Assembly (NCBI RefSeq): GCF_900044055.2
Contig: NZ_FCOX02000006.1
Location: forward strand, 124,001-188,000
Direction: 5' to 3'
DNA from: Caballeronia calidae
GTDB lineage: Bacteria > Pseudomonadota > Gammaproteobacteria > Burkholderiales > Burkholderiaceae
Length of the DNA stretch: 64,000 nt
Position numbers and translations under genes: made by a program. Below are positions 1-8,877 of the stretch, in pieces. The notes below the pieces were generated by a model. The model saw nothing but the letters and a program-made list of their open reading frames with translations. It searched no databases and was not told the DNA's origin. Numbering within the stretch: the stretch's first letter is position 1; every line of letters starts with the position of its first letter.

Positions 1-1
1 C

Positions 2-667
2 GGCGAAGGCCACAAGAGCCAGACGCAGCCGGTGCCGCAAACGATCGCGCGCGCGGCCGTCGCGATGGATGACCTGCAGAAGTTGCAGCAGCTCAAGCAG
101 AAGCTCATGGCGCTCATCGAGCAGATGCCTGCATTGCGCGCGTTCAAGGATCAGATCCGGATCGCGATCACGAGCGAAGGCTTGCGCATCGAGATCGTCG
201 ATTCGCTCAATCGGCCGATGTTCGCTTCCGGCAGCTTCAGGCTGGAAGCTTATGTGACGACGATTCTGACGAACATCGGCGCATCGCTGAACGATGTCGA
301 TAACCGCGTGTCGATCGCGGGGCATACGGACGCCGTGCCTTATTCCGGGAGTCAGACGGGTTATTCGAACTGGGAACTGTCGAGCGAACGCGCCAATGCG
401 GCACGGCGCGCGCTCGTCGCGGGCGGGATGAAGGAGAGCAAGGTGCTGCAGGTGCGCGGTCTCGCCGATGTCCTTCCGCTCAACAAGGACGTCGTCGATG
501 AGCCGACCAATCGGCGCATCAGTATTCTCGTGCTGAACAAGGCCGCCGAGCAGGCGTTCTTCCGCGATGGCGGACGCACGACGGTGGATCAGACGCAGAC
601 CGTCGATGCGGCGATTCCGGCGGCGGTGGCGGTCAAGTCGAATGCGCCGGTGGCGGTGGTGAAATAA
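2..667 (+). CDS. motB: Flagellar motor stator protein MotB, C-terminal part (5' end outside window)
   Basis: The reading frame is open from base 2, so the gene begins left of the window and only its periplasmic C-terminal part is seen. The fragment carries an OmpA-like peptidoglycan-binding domain: a FASGSF segment, then AGHTDAVPY, then SERANAARRAL and the closing NRRISILVL, which is the usual order in MotB. In the family this domain anchors the stator to the cell wall while an N-terminal helix (not seen) forms the proton channel with MotA. The Ala/Val-rich tail after the domain is typical of beta-proteobacterial MotB. Other OmpA-domain proteins are possible, but the spacing and the tail favour MotB. 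A strong terminator follows, so it probably ends its operon. Confidence 0.88.
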   Translation, partial: GEGHKSQTQPVPQTIARAAVAMDDLQKLQQLKQKLMALIEQMPALRAFKDQIRIAITSEGLRIEIVDSLNRPMFASGSFRLEAYVTTILTNIGASLNDVDNRVSIAGHTDAVPYSGSQTGYSNWELSSERANAARRALVAGGMKESKVLQVRGLADVLPLNKDVVDEPTNRRISILVLNKAAEQAFFRDGGRTTVDQTQTVDAAIPAAVAVKSNAPVAVVK

Positions 668-692
668 GCGCGCCCTGACTGCGCGGAATGCA

Positions 693-726
693 AGCGCCAT
701 GCTCGTGAGGGCATGGCGCTTTTTTT
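693..726 (+). terminator. Intrinsic terminator after motB
   Basis: A perfect 10-bp stem (AGCGCCATGC with GCATGGCGCT) and an 8-base loop are followed directly by a run of Ts, 26 bases after the motB stop. It also separates motB from the convergent SDR operon. Confidence 0.9.
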
Positions 727-744
727 ACGTAAGCGCCGCGCGTT

Positions 745-1536
745 TCAAAGATACTCGACGTTGCCGTCCACGCTGATCGCCTGTCCGGTGATGTTGCCGG
801 CGGCCGGCGAGGTCAGGAAGAGTGTCATTGCGGCAATGTCGTCGATGGTGACCATGCGCCGCAGCGATATCTTCCTGAGATAGTCATCGCGCATGGCTTC
901 GAACGTGATGCCCAGCGCCGCCGCGCGCGCGGCGATCACGCGATCCATGCGCTCGCCCTGAACCACGCCGGGCAGGATCGCGTTGACGCGAATATTGCTC
1001 GGGCCCAGCTCGATCGCGAGCGACTTGGTCAGCCCGACGAGCGCCCACTTGGTGGCCGCATACGGCGTGCGAAACGCATAGCCGAGCCTCCCCGCGACCG
1101 ACGACATCGTGACGATGCTCGCACGCTCCGACGTTTCCTTGAGCAAGGGCACGGCCCTGCGCAGAAAGTAGAACTGGCTGTTCAGATTGGTGGTGACCGT
1201 GCGTTCCCATTGCGCGGGATCGAGTTCTTCGATCGATCCCGTGGGGCCGGAGATGCCCGCATTGTTCACGAGCACATCGAGACCGCCCAGCGCTTGCCGG
1301 GTTCGCTCGATGACCTCATCGACCTGATGCGGATCACCGACATCCGCGACGCAGCCGTGCAGACCGACGTGTCCGGCTGTGAACTCGTCGATGGCTGAAC
1401 CGTCGACATCGCAGATAAAGACCTGTGCGCCCGCTTGCAGAAACGCTTGCGCAATGCCCGCGCCGATGCCCGATGCCGCGCCGGTGATCAGCACGCGCAA
1501 GCCGGGTTGCGGTTTCAAAAGCTCGAATGCATTCAT
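745..1536 (-). CDS. SDR-family NAD(P)-dependent oxidoreductase
   Basis: This is a classical short-chain dehydrogenase of 263 residues. It shows the cofactor motif TGAASGIG at about residues 18-25, an acidic residue after strand 2 (Asp43) that suggests NAD rather than NADP, NNAG at 91-94, catalytic Ser145/146 and the YAATK pair Tyr159/Lys163. It is the last gene of a leftward operon with a second SDR, an MFS permease and a beta-keto acid cleavage enzyme. The inferred job is oxidation of a hydroxy-acid intermediate of the imported substrate. The substrate cannot be read from the sequence. Confidence 0.85.
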   Translation of the reverse strand: MNAFELLKPQPGLRVLITGAASGIGAGIAQAFLQAGAQVFICDVDGSAIDEFTAGHVGLHGCVADVGDPHQVDEVIERTRQALGGLDVLVNNAGISGPTGSIEELDPAQWERTVTTNLNSQFYFLRRAVPLLKETSERASIVTMSSVAGRLGYAFRTPYAATKWALVGLTKSLAIELGPSNIRVNAILPGVVQGERMDRVIAARAAALGITFEAMRDDYLRKISLRRMVTIDDIAAMTLFLTSPAAGNITGQAISVDGNVEYL

Positions 1537-1557
1537 GTTCGTCGTGTCCGATGCCTG

Positions 1558-2298
1558 TCAGAGCGTCATGCCGCCGGATACTTCGATCACAGCGCCGTTG
1601 ATGTAGCTGGCTTCGTCGCTGGCGAGGAACGCGTAGACGTTGGCGATTTCTTCCGGCTTGCCGAGGCGCGCGAGCGGCACTTGCGCGCGCATCCTGTCGA
1701 GCACGTCGCCGGGAACGGTGGAGAGGATCGGCGTATCGACGAAGCCGGGCGCGACCGCGTTGACGCGTATGCCTTTCGGGCCGAGCTCGCGGCTCCATGT
1801 CTTGGTGAAGCCGATCACGCCGAACTTCGCCGCCGCGTAGTTGGTCTGCCCGTAGTTGCCGTAAATGCCGACGACCGAGCTCGCGTTGAGAATCACGCCC
1901 GAGCCGTGCGCGATCATGCTGTCGACCACCGCCTGGCTCGCATGAAACACGCTTCGAAGATTCACGTCGATCACGGCATCGAACTGATCGAGCGTCATCT
2001 TTTGCAGGCGCGCATCGCGCGTGATGCCCGCGTTGTTCACCAGCACGTCGATGCGTCCGTGGCGCCCGAGCACCGCCGCGACCATTTCGTCGACACTGCG
2101 GCGTTCGGACATGTCGATGCAAAAGGCGCTCGCGTCGCCGCCCGTCTCGCGGCATTGCGCGACGACATCGCTCACCGATGCCTGGTTCACATCGCATGCG
2201 ACGACCGTCGCGCCTTCTCGCGCGAACTTCAGTGCGGTCGCCGCGCCGATGCCTTGCCCCGCTCCGGTGACGATCGCCACCTTGTTTTCCAGTCTCAT
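1558..2298 (-). CDS. SDR-family 3-oxoacyl reductase / 3-hydroxyacid dehydrogenase-like
   Basis: This is a 246-residue classical SDR of the FabG/PhaB type. TGAGQGIG lies at residues 11-18, Asp36 is a likely NAD determinant, NNAG is at 88-91, and Ser140/141, Tyr154 and Lys158 form the catalytic set. The C-terminal [13 protein letters not shown] is the common ending of the family. The chosen start gives [12 protein letters not shown], the usual N-terminus. An ATG 30 bases upstream (base 2328) overlaps the MFS stop as ATGA and could be used instead. With the neighbouring cleavage enzyme it could make or use a 3-oxo acid. The exact substrate is unknown. Confidence 0.85.
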   Translation of the reverse strand: MRLENKVAIVTGAGQGIGAATALKFAREGATVVACDVNQASVSDVVAQCRETGGDASAFCIDMSERRSVDEMVAAVLGRHGRIDVLVNNAGITRDARLQKMTLDQFDAVIDVNLRSVFHASQAVVDSMIAHGSGVILNASSVVGIYGNYGQTNYAAAKFGVIGFTKTWSRELGPKGIRVNAVAPGFVDTPILSTVPGDVLDRMRAQVPLARLGKPEEIANVYAFLASDEASYINGAVIEVSGGMTL

Positions 2299-2324
2299 GG
2301 TTCCGTTCTCGTTCGTTGTGTCAG

Positions 2325-3671
2325 TCATGAGCGCATGCCCGCTGCATTGCCGTTGTCCATCGGCGCCGATGCGCCCGCTTCGCGTCGGATCGCTCTCGCG
2401 AACACCGGCACGAGCGCGAGGCCGAGCACCGATGCCGCGACGATCACCAGAAAGCCCGAATCGCTGCGGCCCGTGACGGTTTCGGTCATGCCGAAGAGAT
2501 ACGGCCCCACGAAGCCGCCGATCAGGCCGATCGTGTTGATGAACGCAAGCCCCGCCGCCGCCTGAATGCCCTGAAGGCGCTTCATCGCGATGGCCCAGTA
2601 CGAGGGCAGCACGCCGCCGCCGAAGAATGCCGTGACGGCCAGCAGCACCATGCGCCCCGCCGGACTCGCCGTCGCGATGAACGCGCACGCGCCCGCGACG
2701 AGCCCCACCGTCAGGATGCCGAGATACACGCAGTCGTTGCCATGACGGCGATGCAGCCGCGGCAGGATCAGCACGCCGAGCAGAAAGCCGACGCCCACGC
2801 TCGCCGACAGCAGCCCCACGATGAACGGCGTCTTGATGTGCATTTGCTGGATGATCGCGGGCGTGAAGAAGTACAGCCCGACGAAGGCCACCTGATTCAG
2901 GAAATAGATCAGGCCGATGAGCACGGTCGTCGGCCGCTTCAGCGCAGCCAGCCAGTCCGCCGACGTGAGTTCCGGATGCCCGTGCGTATCGATCACGGCG
3001 CGCGCTTCGAGCGCCTGCGCTTCTTCGGGCGAGAGCCAGCGCGCATCGCGCGGACGCTCCGGCAGCTTGAAGTACAGCAGCACGCCGGCGAGCACGCTCG
3101 GAATGCCTTCGATCATGAACATCCATTGCCAGCCGTGCAGACCGCCGATGCCGCCGAGCTGCATCAGCGCGCCGCCGATCGGGTTGCCGAGCACGAGCGC
3201 GAGCGCCGGCGCGGTATAAATCCAGCCCACCGCGATCGGCCGGTCCTGCGGCGCGAACCACAGCGTCACCATGTACATGAGCGCGGGAAAGAGCCCGGCT
3301 TCGGCGATACCGAGCAGCACGCGCAGCGCATAGAACGACCACTCGCCCTGCACGAACATCATCGCGGTGGAGAGGATGCCCCAGCTCACCGCGATGCGCG
3401 CGATCCAGCGTCTCGGGCCCACGCGATGCGCGGCGAGATTGCTCGGCACTTCGAGCAGCGCGTAGCCGATGAAGAAGATGCCCGAGCCGAGGCCGTATGC
3501 CGCCGCGCTGATGCCCACGTCGGCGGCGAGCTGCATCTTCGCCAGCGCCACATTGGTGCGGTCGAGGAAGGACATGAAGTAGATCGCGCACATGAGCGGG
3601 ATGAGCCGCAGCATCGCTGTGCGCGTCGCGGCGCGATGCAATGCGTCGATACTTGATTTGACGGTATCCAT
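2325..3671 (-). CDS. MFS transporter, anion:cation symporter (phthalate/tartrate permease-like)
   Basis: This 448-residue membrane protein has about 12 hydrophobic segments. Its N-terminus, with [13 protein letters not shown] and later [16 protein letters not shown], is typical of the ACS family of organic-anion/proton symporters, which import carboxylates such as tartrate, phthalate or hydroxyphenylacetate. The start is supported by GGAGAC eight bases upstream. It sits between the cleavage enzyme and the SDRs, so it is probably the uptake system for the compound the operon degrades. Confidence 0.88.
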   Translation of the reverse strand: MDTVKSSIDALHRAATRTAMLRLIPLMCAIYFMSFLDRTNVALAKMQLAADVGISAAAYGLGSGIFFIGYALLEVPSNLAAHRVGPRRWIARIAVSWGILSTAMMFVQGEWSFYALRVLLGIAEAGLFPALMYMVTLWFAPQDRPIAVGWIYTAPALALVLGNPIGGALMQLGGIGGLHGWQWMFMIEGIPSVLAGVLLYFKLPERPRDARWLSPEEAQALEARAVIDTHGHPELTSADWLAALKRPTTVLIGLIYFLNQVAFVGLYFFTPAIIQQMHIKTPFIVGLLSASVGVGFLLGVLILPRLHRRHGNDCVYLGILTVGLVAGACAFIATASPAGRMVLLAVTAFFGGGVLPSYWAIAMKRLQGIQAAAGLAFINTIGLIGGFVGPYLFGMTETVTGRSDSGFLVIVAASVLGLALVPVFARAIRREAGASAPMDNGNAAGMRS

Positions 3672-3739
3672 GTTGTCTCCGTTTGGATCGGCTGCTCTTG
3701 TCGTGCGATGGCAGCGTGGGTCGAATGATTGAGAAAGCG

Positions 3740-4678
3740 TCAGAGCGTGACCTTGTCGCGCCCCTTGAGACCGAGCATCGCGCGCGCGTCCTCGGGCGTC
3801 GCGATGTCGAACGAAAGTGCTTCGAGAATGCGGCGAATCTTGCGCACCTGTTGCGCGTTCGATTCCGCCTTCACGCCCTTCGCGATATACACGCTGTCTT
3901 CGAGGCCGACGCGCACGTTGCCGCCGAGAATGGCGCTCATGGTGACGAGCGGCATCTGATGACGGCCGGCGCCCAGCACCGAGAAGTGATAGTTGTCGCG
4001 CCCGAACAGGCGATCCGCCGTCGCGCGCATGACGGTCATGTTTTCGGGGTCCGCGCCCATGCCGCCGAGAATCCCGAACACCGACTGAATGAAGAACGGC
4101 GGCTTCACGAGCCCCTGATCGACGAAATGCGCGAGATTGTAGAGATGGCCGAGGTCGTAGCATTCGAACTCGAAGCGCGTGCCTTTGCCGCCCAGCTCCA
4201 GCAGGATGTGCCTGATGTCCTTGAACGTGTTGCGGAAGATCATGTCTTCCATGCCTTCCACGTAGTCCTTCTCCCAGCCATGCCGCCACGACGACACCTT
4301 CGACGCGAGCGGATGGATCGAGAAGTTCATCGAGCCCATGTTGAGCGAGCACATCTCGGGCGCCGCTCGGAGCGGATACGCGAGCCGTTCTTCGAGCGTC
4401 ATGCGCGTGCTTCCGCCCGTCGTGATGTTGATGACCGCATCCGTCGCTTCGGCGATGGCAGGCACGAACTGACGGAATACATCGGGGCTCGGCGTCGGAC
4501 GCCCATCGACGGGATCGCGCGCATGCAGATGGATGATCGCCGCGCCCGCCTCGGCCGCTTCGATCGCCTGATCGCGGATCTGCGCCGGCGTGATCGGCAA
4601 ATGCTCCGACATCGTGGGAACGTGCGTCGCGCCGGTCACGGCGCATGAAATGATGACCTTCCGGTCTGCCTTGCTCAT
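3740..4678 (-). CDS. Beta-keto acid cleavage enzyme (BKACE, DUF849)
   Basis: This 312-residue TIM-barrel enzyme family condenses a beta-keto acid with acetyl-CoA and splits it to acetoacetate plus a new acyl-CoA. Family features seen are IISCAVTGA at the N-terminus, the zinc-binding pair His50/His52 in IIHLHARDP, the ITTGGS strand, and [11 protein letters not shown] near the C-terminus. The start at MSKADRK has GAGGAC upstream; an in-frame extension to 4747 lacks such support. It is the first gene of the leftward operon. Related enzymes act on 3-keto-5-aminohexanoate, dehydrocarnitine and other keto acids, so the substrate here is open. Confidence 0.88.
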   Translation of the reverse strand: MSKADRKVIISCAVTGATHVPTMSEHLPITPAQIRDQAIEAAEAGAAIIHLHARDPVDGRPTPSPDVFRQFVPAIAEATDAVINITTGGSTRMTLEERLAYPLRAAPEMCSLNMGSMNFSIHPLASKVSSWRHGWEKDYVEGMEDMIFRNTFKDIRHILLELGGKGTRFEFECYDLGHLYNLAHFVDQGLVKPPFFIQSVFGILGGMGADPENMTVMRATADRLFGRDNYHFSVLGAGRHQMPLVTMSAILGGNVRVGLEDSVYIAKGVKAESNAQQVRKIRRILEALSFDIATPEDARAMLGLKGRDKVTL

Positions 4679-4741
4679 CTTTGCTGTCCTCGTCTCCATG
4701 CCTGCACTGGACCGTCCCGATGACGGACGGCGGCTTGTGAC

Positions 4742-4783
4742 GGTCATCTTATTGAGCTAGCATCCTCTCCGTAAGGTCATTTT
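4742..4783. promoter_or_regulatory. Direct repeat GGTCATYTT in the divergent promoter, possible AraC-type operator
   Basis: GGTCATCTT (4742-4750) and GGTCATTTT (4775-4783) occur in the same orientation 33 bp apart, about three helical turns, between the cleavage-enzyme gene and the AraC regulator. AraC-family proteins usually bind direct-repeat half-sites. A 15-base inverted repeat (CGCGGG-AGT-CCCGCG, 4790-4804) lies next to them, ahead of the regulator start. The assignment is inference. Confidence 0.35.
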
Positions 4784-4832
4784 CGGACACGCGGGAGTCC
4801 CGCGAGGACAATGTGAATCGGGGGAGGACAGC

Positions 4833-5858
4833 ATGTCGGTGAACCGGCCACCGCTCAACGAGCGCATGTACGCGCCGTACAAAATTGCCGCGCTGGTGGA
4901 GGTGCTGGCCGAGCAGGGCATCGCGCCGGAGGACAGCCTGCGCGGCAGCGGTGTCAGCGTGGACGCATTGCAGGACGCGTCGGTGCTCACGTCCATCGGC
5001 CAATATGCGGCGGTGTGCAAGAACGCCTTGTCGCTGTCGCGCGATCCGTCCACGCCGTTCAAGGTCGGCGGAAAGCTGCACCTGTCGGCGTACGGCATGT
5101 ACGGATACGCGCTGATGTCGTGTCTTTCCCTGCGCGATTACTTCAAGCTGGGCGTCAAGTACCATCGGCTCGCCACGCCGATGGTCGCGATCGAATGGAC
5201 CGAATATCCGGACCGGATGGTCTGGACGTTCCCCGACGCCTTCATGTCGAGCCCGTCGAAAGAGCTGCGCGAATTCGTCATCGAGCAGCAGTACACGCAG
5301 CACGTCACGCATCTTCAGGATGTCGCGGGCGGCGTGTGCCCGCCGCTCAAGGCGTGCTTCTCGTATCCCGCGCCCGCGCACGCGAATATCTATCCGGACT
5401 ATCTGGGCTGTCCGTGCTACTTCGATCAGGAGCAATGCGAGCTCATCTACGACAGCGCGATACTCGACCGCAAACCGCAACTCGCGCATCAGCTCACTTC
5501 GACGCTGCTGCAGGAAACATGCGACCGGCTGATCGGACAGGCGAAGACATCCAGCGGCGTATCGGGCGAGGTCTACCAGATTCTGATGAGCACGCCAGGC
5601 GTCTTTCCCGGCATGGAGACGGTCGCCGAGACGATGCACATGACGACGCGCACCTTGCGGCGGCGGCTCGAAGCGGAAAGCACTTCGTTTCTCGCGATCG
5701 TCGATGATGTGCGGCGCTCGCTCGCGCTCGAGTATCTGAAGACGACCAAGATGAGCACGGACGATGTCGCGATGCTTCTCGGCTTCAGCGATACGGCCAA
5801 TTTCCGCCGCGCACTGAAGCGCTGGACGGGCAAAGGTCCCGGCGAACTGCGGGGTTGA
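4833..5858 (+). CDS. AraC-family transcriptional regulator (OruR/ArgR-like N-domain)
   Basis: This is a 341-residue regulator. Residues about 20-200 form the arabinose-binding-like ligand domain of the OruR type. The last 100 residues hold the two helix-turn-helix units of AraC proteins: TVAETMHMTTRTLRRRLEAE and then DVAMLLGFSDTANFRRALKRW. It is transcribed away from the BKACE operon with a 154-bp shared promoter region, so it is very likely the local activator that responds to the operon substrate. The start is ATG with AGGACAG upstream. Confidence 0.88.
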   Translation: MSVNRPPLNERMYAPYKIAALVEVLAEQGIAPEDSLRGSGVSVDALQDASVLTSIGQYAAVCKNALSLSRDPSTPFKVGGKLHLSAYGMYGYALMSCLSLRDYFKLGVKYHRLATPMVAIEWTEYPDRMVWTFPDAFMSSPSKELREFVIEQQYTQHVTHLQDVAGGVCPPLKACFSYPAPAHANIYPDYLGCPCYFDQEQCELIYDSAILDRKPQLAHQLTSTLLQETCDRLIGQAKTSSGVSGEVYQILMSTPGVFPGMETVAETMHMTTRTLRRRLEAESTSFLAIVDDVRRSLALEYLKTTKMSTDDVAMLLGFSDTANFRRALKRWTGKGPGELRG

Positions 5859-5861
5859 AGT

Positions 5862-6194
5862 TCAACGCTCGTAATAGATCGCAAGCCAGATGGTTTGCTC
5901 TTCGCCATGCGTCCACGCGACCCGATGCCGGCAATGCGGCTCGATCAGCACGTAGTCGCCCGGACGCATCTCGTGCAACGTCGAGTCCTCTTCGAACTCG
6001 AGCGCGGCCGCGCCCGACAGCAGCACGACCCATTCGGCGCGTGAGTCGTCGTACCAGAAGCCTTCGGGGCTCGCGTGTCCCATCGACACGATCCGCTCCA
6101 CGTTCAGGCGTTGCCCCGTGACGATCATGTCGATCCGCTCGTCGGCGCCGCCCTTCGCTTCGAAGCTGAACAGGTTACCCGTTTGAAGTTGCAT
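5862..6194 (-). CDS. Cupin-domain protein
   Basis: This 110-residue single-domain protein carries a small double-stranded beta-helix. The second cupin motif reads GDYVLIEPHCRHRVAW, and the first is degenerate around WVVLLSGAAALEF. Its end lies 4 bp from the convergent AraC gene. Small cupins of this type can be sugar or amino-acid isomerases, dioxygenases or ligand sensors. Nothing here decides between these. Confidence 0.75.
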   Translation of the reverse strand: MQLQTGNLFSFEAKGGADERIDMIVTGQRLNVERIVSMGHASPEGFWYDDSRAEWVVLLSGAAALEFEEDSTLHEMRPGDYVLIEPHCRHRVAWTHGEEQTIWLAIYYER

Positions 6195-6225
6195 GGCTCG
6201 ACCTCACGTCAACGTTTGCTTCACT

Positions 6226-7593
6226 TCACCGAAGCCACTCTCCCACCGTCTGCACCACGAGCCAGACATTCGCCGCGCTGATCACCGCGAACAGCGCCCA
6301 CGCGACGACCTTCGTGTGCGGCCTGTTCACGAACGTGCCCATCAGAGCGCGATCGCTCGTCATGCGGATCAGCGGATACAGCGCGAACGGCAACTGCAGA
6401 CTCAGCACGACCTGGCTCGCCACGAGCAGCTTCCCGACCGCGCCATTGCCCATCACATACACGCCGATCAACGCCGGCACGAGCGCGAGCGCCCGCGTGA
6501 TGAAGCGCCGCTGATAACACGGAATCTTCAGCCGCAGGAACCCTTCCATGATGACCTGCCCCGCGATCGTCCCGGTAAAGGTCGAGCTCTGTCCTGAAGC
6601 AAACAGCGTCACCGCGAAGAGAATCGCCGCGAGCCCCGTCCCGACGATAGGCGCGAGCAGCTTATAGGCATCTTCGATTTCGGTGACTTGCGTATGCCCC
6701 GTCGCATGAAACGCCGAGGCGGCAAGAATCAGGATAGCCGCATTGATGAGCAACGCAAGCACGAGCGACACGACGGTATCGAGCCGCGAAAGGCTGATCG
6801 CCGACGCGAGGCTCTTCGCAGCGCGATCGACCACCCGCGTCTGCACGATCGACGAATGCAGATACAGGTTATGCGGCATCACGGTCGCACCGAGAATCCC
6901 GATCGCGAGATAAAGCGGCTCCCGATCGCTCAACGCATGGATCGAAGGCACGAGGCCCGCCGCGACCGATGGCCAGTGCGGCTTCACCAACGCGAGCTCG
7001 ACGACATAGCCCACGCCGATCGTTGCGATGAGCCCGAGCATGATCGCTTCGAGATCGCGAAAGTTCTTGCCCTTCAGGCCCAGCACGATGAGCGTATCGA
7101 ACGCGGTAAGCACGACGCCCCACATCAGCGAGACGCCGAACAGCAAGTGAAACGCGAGCGCGCCGCCGAGCACTTCCGCCAGATCGCACGCGATGATCGA
7201 CAACTCCGCGAGCATCCATTGCACATTCGCCACCGGCTTCGCATAGCGCTCGCGCGATAGCTGCGCGAGATCCTTCCCCGTGACGATGCCGAGGCGCATC
7301 GACAGACATTGCAGCACCATCGCCGCGAGACTCGACAGCAGGACGACGAAGAGCAGGCTATAGCCATAGCGCGATCCGGCTTCGATATCGGTCGCCCAGT
7401 TGCCGGGGTCCATATAGCCGATGGAAATGAGCAGGCCCGGCCCCGCGAACTGCAATAGCTTCTTCCAGAGCGGCGCGCCCTGCGCGACGGCGACAGAGCC
7501 TTTGACTTCGGATGGACAGAACGGCGCGGTGGCCGTGGTCGGCAGATTGAACGGCAATTTATCGGTTCCTGATGCGGTATCGGGACAGTCCAT
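6226..7593 (-). CDS. mntH: Nramp-family Mn2+/Fe2+ transporter MntH
   Basis: This is a proton-coupled divalent metal importer of the inner membrane. The metal-site motif in helix 1 is complete (GYMDPGNWATDIEAG) and so is the helix 6 motif (GATVMPHNLYLHSS). About 11 membrane helices are visible. The ATG at 7593 gives 455 residues and a cytoplasmic N-tail of about 40 residues. An in-frame GTG at 7650 would add 19. Neither start has a clear ribosome site, so the 5' end is uncertain. I found no convincing MntR or Fur box upstream by eye. Confidence 0.9.
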   Translation of the reverse strand: MDCPDTASGTDKLPFNLPTTATAPFCPSEVKGSVAVAQGAPLWKKLLQFAGPGLLISIGYMDPGNWATDIEAGSRYGYSLLFVVLLSSLAAMVLQCLSMRLGIVTGKDLAQLSRERYAKPVANVQWMLAELSIIACDLAEVLGGALAFHLLFGVSLMWGVVLTAFDTLIVLGLKGKNFRDLEAIMLGLIATIGVGYVVELALVKPHWPSVAAGLVPSIHALSDREPLYLAIGILGATVMPHNLYLHSSIVQTRVVDRAAKSLASAISLSRLDTVVSLVLALLINAAILILAASAFHATGHTQVTEIEDAYKLLAPIVGTGLAAILFAVTLFASGQSSTFTGTIAGQVIMEGFLRLKIPCYQRRFITRALALVPALIGVYVMGNGAVGKLLVASQVVLSLQLPFALYPLIRMTSDRALMGTFVNRPHTKVVAWALFAVISAANVWLVVQTVGEWLR

Positions 7594-7873
7594 GATGCGC
7601 GCGATGAATCGTGCGCAATGTTCTTCCAGGCGACTTACAAAACGCCTCACGCGGGCGAGTCTATCACCGGCCGTGCGCGATCACAGACGCCCTCTCGACG
7701 GCTTCGCGGCACATTCTGCGCACGCACCAATCTGACCAAAGGGCCATCTGATGGCCAGCATGTCGTCACCGTACGACAAATAGAATCGAGGGGTGGCTGT
7801 GGTGGCCGTGGCGACGCTGTATATCGCGCAACCGCACGCCGCGTTCATCCTTCACTCGCATGAGGAGTACGCC

Positions 7874-8143
7874 ATGAAACTGGTCACACGCATCGCCGTC
7901 GTCGCGCTCGCCGCCGCGCCGCTCGCCGCGCTCGCGCAAAGCGAAGGCCTCACACGCGCCCAGGTGAAGCAGGACCTGCAGCGCGTCGAGCAAGCCGGCT
8001 ACAACCCGTCCGAGCGCGACGCATTCTATCCGGACAACATCCAGGCAGCGGAACAAAAGCTGCAGTCCTCCACCGCCTACGGTTCATCATCCGATGGTTC
8101 GTCCGCATCGGGGCAACCCGCGATGCAGCAGAACTCGCAATAG
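7874..8143 (+). CDS. DUF4148-family small exported protein (copy 1)
   Basis: This 89-residue precursor has a clear signal peptide ending in AALAQ at about residue 20. A DUF4148-type segment follows (LTRAQVKQDLQRVEQAGYNP) and then a Ser/Gly/Gln-rich tail. GAGGAG lies six bases before the ATG. The family is common and multi-copy in Burkholderiaceae and its role is unknown; a periplasmic location is inferred. Copy 2 lies 225 bp downstream. Confidence 0.85.
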   Translation: MKLVTRIAVVALAAAPLAALAQSEGLTRAQVKQDLQRVEQAGYNPSERDAFYPDNIQAAEQKLQSSTAYGSSSDGSSASGQPAMQQNSQ

Positions 8144-8368
8144 CGCTTCATCGGTCCAGCCAATGAGACACGCGCGGCTCCCGCCGCCCGCGAACGATCC
8201 CGCGCCGTCTCCATCTCGCTCTTCGTTTCGCTTCGCGCAATCGTTCCATTCATCCCTGCCTCAGGCGAAGCGCGCTCATATCGACAACCTACAATCGCGA
8301 AGCGGCTGTCCGCACAGCACGCCCGCGTAGAGCCGCGTTCATCCCATCATTCGCATGAGGAGTCCGCC

Positions 8369-8635
8369 ATGAAGCTTGTCACGCGCATCGCCTTCTTCGT
8401 TCTCGCCGCCGCGCCGCTCGCCGCGCTCGCTCAATCGAGCGCACTCACGCGCCAGCAGGTCCGCGAAGATCTGGTGCAGGCCGAGAAGGCCGGATACCGC
8501 CCGGGAGAAAACGACGGCCGATATCCCGGCAGCTTCCTCGACATCAAGGAAGGCATCTATACAGGCGCGAGCGTGTATCGCATGCAGCCGGGTTATCCGA
8601 ACCTCGCTCCCAATGCGGAAAGTTATCTGCGCTGA
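8369..8635 (+). CDS. DUF4148-family small exported protein (copy 2)
   Basis: This 88-residue paralogue shares the signal peptide MKLVTRIA...AAAPLAALAQ and the LTRQQVREDLVQAEKAGYRP motif with the upstream gene, but has a different C-terminal half (YPGSFLDIKEGIYTGASVYR). The 5' leader (TCATCC...CGCATGAGGAGT.CGCC) is also shared, so promoter and gene were duplicated together. The tails have diverged. Function is unknown. Confidence 0.85.
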   Translation: MKLVTRIAFFVLAAAPLAALAQSSALTRQQVREDLVQAEKAGYRPGENDGRYPGSFLDIKEGIYTGASVYRMQPGYPNLAPNAESYLR

Positions 8636-8666
8636 AGCGAATCTATTCCCGTCATGTTCGAAAGAT

Positions 8667-8691
8667 GCGCGCGGCCCTGACCGCGCGCTTT
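8667..8691 (+). terminator. Probable terminator after the DUF4148 pair
   Basis: An 8-bp perfect GC stem (GCGCGCGG with CCGCGCGC) and six-base loop are followed by only three Ts, 31 bases after the stop. The short T-run makes it a weak candidate. Confidence 0.5.
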
Positions 8692-8877
8692 CGTATGCTT
8701 GCTTTCAAAACGCCTAATCTGACGAAAGCGCCATATTCACGTCATATTGTCGTTGGTGCCCGGCCACTACCATAGCGGCACTGATGGCGAACCGCACGCC
8801 TCGCTCCGTCATTGCGTCCCGCGCGCCGCCTTCGTCTCACTCGCAGCGCCCTTCCCCAGCATCTTCCGAACGACTCA

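Noticed and set aside
7594..7873. Manganese riboswitch or MntR box upstream of mntH
   Set aside because: I found no convincing yybP-ykoY-like conserved bases or clear palindrome by eye.
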